Below are positions 1 to 5,432 of a stretch of 12,274 bases of DNA, piece by piece. The position numbers and the translations under genes were made by a program. Source of the DNA: Treponema sp. (GTDB lineage Bacteria; Spirochaetota; Spirochaetia; Treponematales; Treponemataceae); contig JAFTEK010000074.1 of assembly GCA_017453705.1 (NCBI GenBank), positions 1-12,274 on the forward strand, given 5' to 3'. Numbering within the stretch: position 1 is the stretch's first letter; every line of letters starts with the position of its first letter. The notes beneath the pieces are model-generated. The model had not been told where the DNA came from and did no database searches. It saw only the letters and a program-made list of their open reading frames with translations.

Positions 1-396
1 CGGCGCCTGGTTGTGTGAAAGATACTCTTTGAACACATAATAATCATCATGAGGTTCTGTTGAAAAAACAGCTAAATCCAAGACATCCTCCCCCAGAAGC
101 TCAGGGGCGAATGCCGCATTCGTGTCGGAATCTCCAAGGACGACCACATTGTAGCCGGCTCCGTGATTTTTCCTTACGAAGTTCCTTGCCCACACAAATT
201 TAACTCCGGTGTCATTACACCATCGCAAGGGGTATTTCCATATATACACCTTGACCGCAATAACCGGCAGGAAGAACAGGACGAGCGTGAGCAGGACGGC
301 GAGCTTTCCCCTGCGGCTCATGCGGGCGGGCTTCCCCTTCTTCCCCATCTGGGCAGCTTTACCCCCGGAGGCATTCGATTCGTTAGAACGCGGCAT
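1..396 (-). CDS. Membrane-anchored SGNH/GDSL-like protein, AlgJ/DHHW type (partial, C-terminus off the left edge)
   Basis: Open reading frame of 132 codons read on the minus strand from ATG at 396 to the window edge with no stop. A perfect AAGGAG Shine-Dalgarno lies at 404-409, 7 nt before this ATG. After a basic, Lys/Arg-rich cytoplasmic N-terminus there is one hydrophobic segment at about residues 32-50, then an alpha/beta-like start containing VVVLGDSDTN (residues 84-93). The GDS resembles block I of SGNH hydrolases, with Ser90 as the presumed nucleophile, although GDSD is unusual after the Ser. The gene overlaps the stop of the upstream MBOAT gene by 14 bp, so the two are probably translationally coupled. 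Known pairing: AlgI-like membrane O-acyltransferases work with periplasmic AlgJ/AlgX or DltD-like SGNH partners that place the acyl group on a polysaccharide. Function is inferred from context and the short motif; the Asp/His part of the active site is outside the window. Confidence 0.72.
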   Translation of the reverse strand, partial: MPRSNESNASGGKAAQMGKKGKPARMSRRGKLAVLLTLVLFFLPVIAVKVYIWKYPLRWCNDTGVKFVWARNFVRKNHGAGYNVVVLGDSDTNAAFAPELLGEDVLDLAVFSTEPHDDYYVFKEYLSHNQAP

Positions 397-1813
397 AGAC
401 GAACTCCTTTGCGTTTGAGTTGACGGACAGGGCGAGCAAGAACATCATCGTCCAGTAGAGGGCCAGGCGCACCCACAGCCCCTGTCGCAAAAGCCAGCCC
501 ATGCAGTCCGTGCCCCTCTCGGCCATGACGCTACGGCAGCTGAATATGGCAAGGGCCACGAGCAGGATTGTCATGTCGGAAAGATTCAGCCCCAGACGGA
601 GCAGACCGCCCTCAAAGATTTCCGGGATGTTCTTGAGGTGCGCACACCAGACCAAGTAGTCCAGCACGGACTTGGGCGACTCCCTCCAGAAGAAGAGCCA
701 GAGGACGCTGACGAGGGCGAAGGTTCTGACTACCCGCACAATCTTGTGGGAGAAGGCCGTCCTGTCCACGCCCAGCCTGTCGTAGGCCTTGCTTGCAAGA
801 GGGGCAAGGACTTCTTCCGCGACCTGCAAAAGTCCGTGCAGGAGGCCCCACACGACGAAGTTCCAGCTCGCCCCATGCCAGATGCCCGACACAAGGAAGG
901 TCACCAGCACGTTCAGGTACTTGCGTCGTCTTGAGCAGCGGCTGCCGCCAAGGGGTATGTAGATGTAGTCCCGCAGCCACGATGACAGGGAGATGTGCCA
1001 GCGCCTCCAGAAGTCCTTTATGCTGCGGGCAAAATACGGCTGGCAGAAGTTGCCGGAAAGTTTGTAGCCCAGCATCCCGGCAATCCCCCGCGCCATGCTC
1101 GTGTAGGCGTAGAAGTCCGTGTACAGGTGCAGGGAGTATGCGGCAATTCCGACAAGGAGCTGGTAGCCTTCCATGTATTTGTACATCACGTCAACGTGCC
1201 CGTACACGCGGGCAAGGCGTTCAGTTATGACGAGCTTGATGAAAATCCCCCAGTAGAAATGCAGCGCACCGTCGCGAAAGCCCTCCCACTGGAAAGCGGG
1301 CGGGTTTTTGAGCTGGGACAGGAAGCCCGACCGCTCGATGGGTCCTTCGAGTATCTTGGGGAAGAATGAGATGAACAGCGCCCAGTCCATGAAGTTCCGT
1401 TCAGCCCGGACCTTGCCCGTGTATACGTCGGCAAGGAACGCGATGATTTGGAACGTATAGAAGGAAAGGCCGAGCGGCATCACAATTGAGAACTTTCCCA
1501 GCTGGCGGGGTGTCAGGTATTTGAAAAAGCAAAGGACGGCGACCTGCAGGGCAAGGGCAAAGATGAACAGTGCCCTGCCGCCCTTGAGCCTGTCCTTCCC
1601 GGACGCAAGGCGGACGTGTTCCAGCGCGAGTGCCAGTGCGTAGGAGCTTGTGACGGAGAAGGCAAGCACCGCCAGTGCCCAGGGCTTCCACGCCCAGTAG
1701 AAGTAAAGGCTTGCGGCAAGGAGCAGGGGCTTGCGTGCCGGGCGGGGCAGCAGGAAGTTCAGCGCTGCGACGGCCGCAAGGAAATACAGGAAGGTCAGGC
1801 TGGTAATGGACAT
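383..1813 (-). CDS. MBOAT-family O-acyltransferase (AlgI/DltB-like)
   Basis: Polytopic membrane protein of 476 residues from ATG at 1813; a TTG at 1822 would add three residues and has a GGA 5 nt upstream, so the start is uncertain. Hallmarks (numbered from the TTG): GPIERSGFL at about 160-168, KDFWRRWHISLSSWLRDYIY at about 269-288, IPLGGSR at about 289-295, and SGIWHGASWNF at 312-322, whose His316 is the invariant MBOAT catalytic histidine. Hydrophobic segments cover most of the length, and the size fits AlgI (about 470-520). Family members move acyl groups, usually acetyl, across the inner membrane to an extracellular polysaccharide or cell-wall polymer, with a dedicated SGNH partner. Here that partner is the next gene, overlapping by 14 bp. 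The target polymer cannot be told from sequence. DltB is less likely because no dltA or dltC lies in the window. Confidence 0.93.
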   Translation of the reverse strand: MSITSLTFLYFLAAVAALNFLLPRPARKPLLLAASLYFYWAWKPWALAVLAFSVTSSYALALALEHVRLASGKDRLKGGRALFIFALALQVAVLCFFKYLTPRQLGKFSIVMPLGLSFYTFQIIAFLADVYTGKVRAERNFMDWALFISFFPKILEGPIERSGFLSQLKNPPAFQWEGFRDGALHFYWGIFIKLVITERLARVYGHVDVMYKYMEGYQLLVGIAAYSLHLYTDFYAYTSMARGIAGMLGYKLSGNFCQPYFARSIKDFWRRWHISLSSWLRDYIYIPLGGSRCSRRRKYLNVLVTFLVSGIWHGASWNFVVWGLLHGLLQVAEEVLAPLASKAYDRLGVDRTAFSHKIVRVVRTFALVSVLWLFFWRESPKSVLDYLVWCAHLKNIPEIFEGGLLRLGLNLSDMTILLVALAIFSCRSVMAERGTDCMGWLLRQGLWVRLALYWTMMFLLALSVNSNAKEFVYAAF

Positions 1814-1836
1814 GATGGACAATCATATCCATATCA

Positions 1837-1876
1837 CCGGCAGGTTTTAAGAACGTTTGAGGTTGTAACCTGCCGG
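1837..1876. repeat. Perfect 10-bp inverted repeat in the divergent MBOAT/XRE spacer
   Basis: CCGGCAGGTT at 1837-1846 is matched by AACCTGCCGG at 1867-1876, with 20 nt between. It lies 14 bp before the TTG and 23 bp before the ATG of the MBOAT gene. It could be an operator, for example for the divergent XRE protein, or a stem in the MBOAT leader. No T-run follows, so it is not a typical terminator. Confidence 0.55.
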
Positions 1877-1950
1877 AAACCTAACGCCAGAGGTTTGTTT
1901 CTCAGCACTTTCTCACGTTTCAAGTTGTTCTTCCGGGCAAAATATAACCT

Positions 1951-1956
1951 TATACT
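1951..1956 (+). promoter_or_regulatory. Possible -10 box for a leaderless XRE mRNA
   Basis: TATACT (5 of 6 to consensus) ends 7 nt before the ATG at 1964, which would put the transcription start at or next to the A of the start codon. The -35 match is poor: TTCTTC at 17 bp spacing, or TTGTTC at 20 bp. The same -10 to ATG geometry is seen at the ATPase gene. Confidence 0.4.
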
Positions 1957-1963
1957 TACAGCT

Positions 1964-2299
1964 ATGGATATCAAGCTTGTGTTTGGGAAGAACGTCCACC
2001 AGTACCGCAAGGAACGGAAGCTGTCGCAGGAAAAGCTCTCGGAGCTACTGGACATAACGCCCAAGCACCTGAGCTCCATAGAGAACGGCTCAAGCTTCGT
2101 TTCGGCGGAGCTGCTGGAAAAGCTGTCCAGGACGCTCGCAGTCTCGCCTTCGTCGCTCTTCTATTCGGCGGAGGATTCTTCTACGGAAAACAGCGGGTCG
2201 CCCGCCTTTCTGGACAAGGTTGACAGCATCGTGTCACAGGAGATTTTCCAGGCCCTCTCCGGGGCCGTCACCCAGATAAAGATGAAAATCCGGCAGTAG
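1964..2299 (+). CDS. XRE-family helix-turn-helix transcriptional regulator
   Basis: A 111-residue protein starting MDIKLVFGKN. Residues about 5-62 form a classic Cro/CI-type HTH: an RKERKLSQEKLSELL helix, the turn, ITPKHLSSIENG as the recognition helix region, and LEKLSRTLAVSPSSLF closing the five-helix fold. The tail (about 70-111) is Ser/Glu-rich and then amphipathic, possibly for dimerisation. The reading frame stays open upstream to 1616, but that part lies antisense to the MBOAT gene; homology to the family begins at 1964, so I chose that ATG. There is no Shine-Dalgarno. A TATACT at 1951-1956 lies exactly 7 nt before the ATG, which suggests a leaderless mRNA. It is divergent from the MBOAT operon and may control itself or that operon. 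Its specific target is unknown. Confidence 0.86.
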   Translation: MDIKLVFGKNVHQYRKERKLSQEKLSELLDITPKHLSSIENGSSFVSAELLEKLSRTLAVSPSSLFYSAEDSSTENSGSPAFLDKVDSIVSQEIFQALSGAVTQIKMKIRQ

Positions 2300-2563
2300 G
2301 GGCAAGCGAGCCTGTCTTGCCGAGAAAAAGACAGATTATCCCTGCGAGGGCCGCAATGACAATGAGGCCCCCGTGAGCCAGTGCAAAAGTGACCGACTTT
2401 TGCAACTGGCTCTGATTTCCCTTCCGAAAGGGGCTATAATCGGGGTGTATGGCAGGTGAATTCATCGGAAGGCAGAACATGTACAGCGGGCGGGTGCAGG
2501 CCGGGGACACGCTGGACCAGCTGTTCCTGTCTTGAGGGGCACTCGGGGAATAGTGCCATGCGC
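2300..2563. other. Convergent spacer rich in hairpins, no convincing gene
   Basis: This 264-bp gap separates the XRE gene (+) from the ATPase gene (-), whose 3' ends face each other. It holds several inverted repeats: CTGTCTT/AAGACAG (2312-2334), an alternative GGCAAG/CTTGCC stem (2301-2321) that would exclude it, the long hairpin at 2375-2412, and GGCACT/AGTGCC (2538-2557). None is followed by a strong T-run, so they may end transcription weakly or bind protein. A 28-codon ORF at 2449-2535 has TATAAT 8 nt before its ATG but no recognisable homology. Confidence 0.6.
2375..2412. repeat. Long near-perfect hairpin between convergent genes
   Basis: GAGCCAGTGCAAAAGT at 2375-2390 pairs with ACTTTTGCAACTGGCTC at 2396-2412 across a 5-nt loop, with a single bulged base. 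That gives 16 base pairs. The lack of a following T-run argues against an ordinary intrinsic terminator; a bidirectional transcription or decay barrier or a dispersed palindromic repeat is possible. Confidence 0.65.
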
Positions 2564-3976
2564 CTACAGCATGTCCTCCGCACTGACCAAATGGATGCCG
2601 TTCCTCCGTGCAAAGTCGGCAGCCTCCTTAGTATAGCCCCCCCATGAGAAGTACCAGTAAAAGACTTCCGCGCCGTCCGCCCTTGGAAGCGCGTCAAGCT
2701 TCTTGGCCAGGTGCCTTGCCAAATCGCTGTCGTTGACCGGGCTGTTGTGGAATTTGCATTCCGCGCTGATGAGGGCGGACTTGTCCTCGTTGGCGGCCAC
2801 GATGTCAAGCTCAACGTCCTTGCTCCACCAGCGTCCTGCCTTGGTGAACACAAAGGGCAGCCCATGCTCCTTGTTCCGGCATCGTAGCCACTCGATGCAG
2901 ACATCCTCGAACGGAAAGGAGACGAACTCGTTCAGGGACGGCTCCACTATGCGGTCGTAGACGTTCTCCCAGTCGCCGAACTCAAGTGATGAGTAGTTGG
3001 AAAAAACAAACCTGAACCAAAAGCGGAAGAACTGATCCTTGAGCTTGTACAACCCGCGCTGCACAGGCTGCTTTTCCCGCTCCGAGCTGAACACGGGGAA
3101 TTCCCTGACTATGATTCCCAGCTCAATCAGGTTCTTCAGGTAAACGGAGAGCTTCCCCTTCTCTATGAGGGTCGTCTGCTGTATCTCGTTGAATGCGGTC
3201 TTGCCGCCAGCGACAGCCTGTATTATCGTGTTGTAGGTGGTTGGCTCGCGAAGCTCCTGCCGCATTAGGAATTCCGGCTCTGAGTACAGGATTGCCCCCC
3301 GCCTGAGTATGTTGCGGCATATATTGTCCTTGAGGCTCCTGTCATCGTCAAACTGGCTCAGGTAGTAGGGGATACCGCCCAGGATTGAGTGAGCGATGAT
3401 TTTGTCCCGCCTGTCCCAGCCGGGGAAGAACTTGGCGGAGTCCAGGTAGCCCATCGGGGCGAATTTGTAGATTCCGCTCGCCCGCCCATACAGGGGATTC
3501 TTCTCCGAGAGGATTTCCTTTTCCATGTAGCTCATGGAGCTTCCGCAGAGAATAAGCATCAGGTCCAGATTCTTAAGCTCCGTGTCCCAGAGCTTCTGTA
3601 ATATGGAAGGAATCTGCGCGTTCTCCCTAGCCATATAGGGAAACTCGTCAATGACGACAAGACGCTTGCGCCACCCTTGCAGAGGGATGTCCCGCATGGC
3701 GAGCAGGGCCTGCTCCCAGGAGCTGAATTCCGTGATGTACTGCCCCTGGGGCAAATTGAACGACAGCAGCTTGAGGCTGAAATTCCTGAGCTGCTCCTTG
3801 TCATCGGTCTGGGTGCAGGTAAAAAAGACAGCCCCCCTTCCATCGCAGAAACGCGCGATGGTCTCGGTCTTGCCTATCCTGCGCCGTCCGTACACGATGA
3901 CAAGCTGGCCCCCCTCCGCCTCATAGCGTTCCTGCAAAAAGGCAAGCTCCTCTTCCCGTCCGATGAAGTTTTTCAT
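2564..3976 (-). CDS. ATP-binding protein of the DUF234/archaeal-type AAA ATPase family with nuclease-like C-terminus
   Basis: A 470-residue protein starting MKNFIGREEEL. Domains in order: STAND/AAA-type ATPase with Walker A GRRRIGKT (residues 30-37), Walker B LVVIDE (106-111) and a sensor-like LILCGSS (141-147); a winged-helix-like middle (about 245-300, including LSVYLKNLIELGIIVRE); and a C-terminal DUF234-like part with the spaced acidic/Lys motif ELD (389-391) ... ISAECK (403-408), which matches the D-(n)-ExK pattern of PD-(D/E)XK folds. The frame is open upstream to 4099, but that stretch would be translated from the inverted repeat and includes the promoter; the consensus promoter and family start both favour the ATG at 3976. 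The family is abundant in anaerobes and archaea and often multicopy; its role is unsettled (mobile-element, defence or toxin-like roles have been proposed). No partner gene is adjacent, which makes it a solitary, self-regulated unit. Confidence 0.88.
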   Translation of the reverse strand: MKNFIGREEELAFLQERYEAEGGQLVIVYGRRRIGKTETIARFCDGRGAVFFTCTQTDDKEQLRNFSLKLLSFNLPQGQYITEFSSWEQALLAMRDIPLQGWRKRLVVIDEFPYMARENAQIPSILQKLWDTELKNLDLMLILCGSSMSYMEKEILSEKNPLYGRASGIYKFAPMGYLDSAKFFPGWDRRDKIIAHSILGGIPYYLSQFDDDRSLKDNICRNILRRGAILYSEPEFLMRQELREPTTYNTIIQAVAGGKTAFNEIQQTTLIEKGKLSVYLKNLIELGIIVREFPVFSSEREKQPVQRGLYKLKDQFFRFWFRFVFSNYSSLEFGDWENVYDRIVEPSLNEFVSFPFEDVCIEWLRCRNKEHGLPFVFTKAGRWWSKDVELDIVAANEDKSALISAECKFHNSPVNDSDLARHLAKKLDALPRADGAEVFYWYFSWGGYTKEAADFARRNGIHLVSAEDML

Positions 3977-3983
3977 GCTTTGT

Positions 3984-4012
3984 ATTATATCTGTCAAATC
4001 GTGATTTGTCAA
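3984..4012 (-). promoter_or_regulatory. Perfect-consensus sigma-70 promoter of the ATPase gene, predicting a leaderless mRNA
   Basis: On the minus strand, TTGACA (4007-4012), a 17-bp spacer and TATAAT (3984-3989) match the consensus at every position. Seven bases separate TATAAT from the ATG at 3976, so transcription should start on or next to the start codon. No Shine-Dalgarno is present. The -35 box and spacer lie inside the inverted repeat at 3992-4041. Confidence 0.8.
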
Positions 4013-4041
4013 ATCCTGATTTGACAAATCACGATTTGACA
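3992..4041. promoter_or_regulatory. 50-bp perfect inverted repeat (24+2+24), likely operator of the ATPase gene
   Basis: Each 24-bp arm is the exact reverse complement of the other, and each arm itself contains repeats of the unit GATTTGTCAAATC/GTCAAATC. The repeat covers the -35 box and most of the spacer of the ATPase promoter, so a protein bound here would block RNA polymerase. A cruciform is also possible. Its position suggests autoregulation by the ATPase or binding by an unlinked repressor; this is inference. Confidence 0.75.
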
Positions 4042-4100
4042 AAAACGCCAACAGAGGCGAGCACAAAACAATCACACAGGCAACCATGCGAGCAAGCACT

Positions 4101-4127
4101 CAGGTGACAATGTGTGGCAGGTGACAA
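4101..4127. repeat. Short direct repeat CAGGTGACAA, 17-bp period
   Basis: CAGGTGACAA occurs at 4101-4110 and 4118-4127, just beyond the 3' end of the lipoprotein gene and upstream of the ATPase operator. It could be a minor protein-binding site, or chance. Confidence 0.35.
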
Positions 4128-4154
4128 CGCCGCCTCCAGGCATTCAGTGTTCCC

Positions 4155-5198
4155 TTAGTCCTTGCTGATGGTAAAGCGGGAAACTATATTGGTCTGGGCT
4201 GCGGACAGGAATCCGCTCCAGTCCGAATAGCTTGTCATGCTGCTTGAGTTACCGGATTCCATGCCGGAGACGGTGCAACCATCCATCACCGTGATGCTGT
4301 GCCCTTCCAGATGCTCAACCTGCAGGCTGCCGGATGCGCCGGACTGATAGGCAAACTCAAGCGTACCCGACGAAGAGGACAGGAAGATGACGTTCACGGT
4401 GCCTCCCGGGGCTCCATCCGTGCAGAGCTTGAAGCCACCGTGGTTGTACCCCGTAAGGCTGACGCTGCCCTGGATGTCCACATAGGCAGTCGTGACAGTT
4501 CCCGGATGGCTGTTGCGTATGCAGAACGCGGAGCAGGACCAATCCGAATAAATGGAGAAATCCTTCAGGGTCACATAAATCGTCTCGTCGCCGTTGGACC
4601 AGACGTCCACCTGCTCGCTCTGGCTCCCGGTATATTCGACTGTCCGATCCATCATGGGCTTGAGGGTGAGCGTGAATGCGGGGTCGCCGTCCGAGACCGT
4701 CTTTTCCGCCTTGCCAGTGTAAAATGGAACTCCCGCCGCGTTAAGCACATCCATCTGGACACTGACGGAAGAACCTATGGGGACAGCAGGAATGTCAAAT
4801 TTGACTTTACCGTCCGTTCCTGCCTTAGCCGTATAGACCTTGGTATTTCCGTCCACGGTCATGGTGAGTTTGACAGTACCGCCGGAAGGCAGCCCTATGT
4901 CAGCAGCATTGAATGTCACGGTGGACATCGTGGGGCTTTCAGACGTGGCGTTTTCTTTCTGACCGAGCAGCTCAACAACGCTTTGTATGTCACCGGAGTT
5001 GAAATATTCCAGTATGTCCAGAACTTTGTCTGTTCCACTGCCAGAAGCCTGGGAGGAATAGCCGTTTGTGCCTGTGTAGATGAGACCGTCTGAGTCCTTG
5101 CTGCCGCCTGTCCCGTTGCAGGAAACAAGAATCATGATGGAAAAAAACAGCATGGAGAGAATGAGGACAGTGTGTGCCTGAAAGCGAGCTTTTTCCAT
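4155..5198 (-). CDS. Secreted lipoprotein of unknown function
   Basis: A 347-residue protein with a lipoprotein signal peptide: charged start MEKAR, hydrophobic core from about residue 10 to 23, and the lipobox LVSC with Cys27 as the lipidation site. The mature part begins with a Gly/Ser-rich linker. Residues about 95-190 are beta-rich, resembling an Ig-like or carboxypeptidase-regulatory-like fold (SGGTVKLTMTVDG, GKVKFDIPAVPIGSSVSV). Residues 195-330 are Ser/Gly/Thr-rich with repeated beta-strand-like stretches such as GTVNVIFLSSSSGTLEF. No enzyme motif is seen. The start ATG at 5198 has AGGTAG 9 nt upstream. It is transcribed alone and divergently from the acyl-CoA synthetase gene. It most likely sits on the periplasmic face or the cell surface; binding or adhesion roles are guesses. 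Confidence 0.85.
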   Translation of the reverse strand: MEKARFQAHTVLILSMLFFSIMILVSCNGTGGSKDSDGLIYTGTNGYSSQASGSGTDKVLDILEYFNSGDIQSVVELLGQKENATSESPTMSTVTFNAADIGLPSGGTVKLTMTVDGNTKVYTAKAGTDGKVKFDIPAVPIGSSVSVQMDVLNAAGVPFYTGKAEKTVSDGDPAFTLTLKPMMDRTVEYTGSQSEQVDVWSNGDETIYVTLKDFSIYSDWSCSAFCIRNSHPGTVTTAYVDIQGSVSLTGYNHGGFKLCTDGAPGGTVNVIFLSSSSGTLEFAYQSGASGSLQVEHLEGHSITVMDGCTVSGMESGNSSSMTSYSDWSGFLSAAQTNIVSRFTISKD

Positions 5199-5432
5199 CT
5201 TTTTTTACTACCTTTAATTCGTGCCGAGGGTCTAATACCTGCCCAAAGGGCAAACGCTCAGCATCGAGGTTGGTGATTACCCCCCTAACTCTATATGATA
5301 TTTACATACCTATCAAGTCTTTCAAAGCCACCCAAGGCTCCCGCAGCCCATCTTGAAAACAACCGTCCTTTTACTATATAATGAAATACACTTTACAAAA
5401 GTCGATTTTTTGTCATACAGGGGTCAGCCACA
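5199..5432. other. Divergent promoter region between lipoprotein and acyl-CoA synthetase
   Basis: No gene is visible. It carries the synthetase promoter on the plus strand and about 85-100 nt of probable lipoprotein leader on the minus strand. A weak minus-strand promoter (TTGATA near 5310, TATAGA near 5293, 15-bp spacing) is possible. A small GCCC-AAA-GGGC stem lies near 5245. I did not recognise a riboswitch. Confidence 0.45.
5353..5382 (+). promoter_or_regulatory. Sigma-70 promoter of the acyl-CoA synthetase gene
   Basis: TTGAAA at 5353-5358, an 18-bp spacer, and a perfect TATAAT at 5377-5382. The expected start near 5389 gives a leader of about 44 nt containing an AGGGG Shine-Dalgarno before the ATG at 5433. 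Confidence 0.7.

Noticed and set aside
1616..1963. Upstream extension of the XRE protein to an ATG at 1616
   Set aside because: This stretch is antisense to the MBOAT gene, lacks family similarity, and the HTH family start fits the ATG at 1964.
2268..2510. Minus-strand 80-codon ORF with a hydrophobic, membrane-like segment
   Set aside because: No Shine-Dalgarno, overlaps the XRE 3' end and the hairpin cluster; the hydrophobicity looks accidental.
3977..4099. Extra 41 residues at the N-terminus of the ATPase, including a hydrophobic stretch
   Set aside because: It would be encoded by the inverted repeat and promoter; the repeat-derived residues (SNRDLSNQDLTNHDLTD) and the promoter position argue for the start at 3976.
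5199..5300. Riboswitch in the lipoprotein leader
   Set aside because: The leader contains small stems, but I could not match a known aptamer core.
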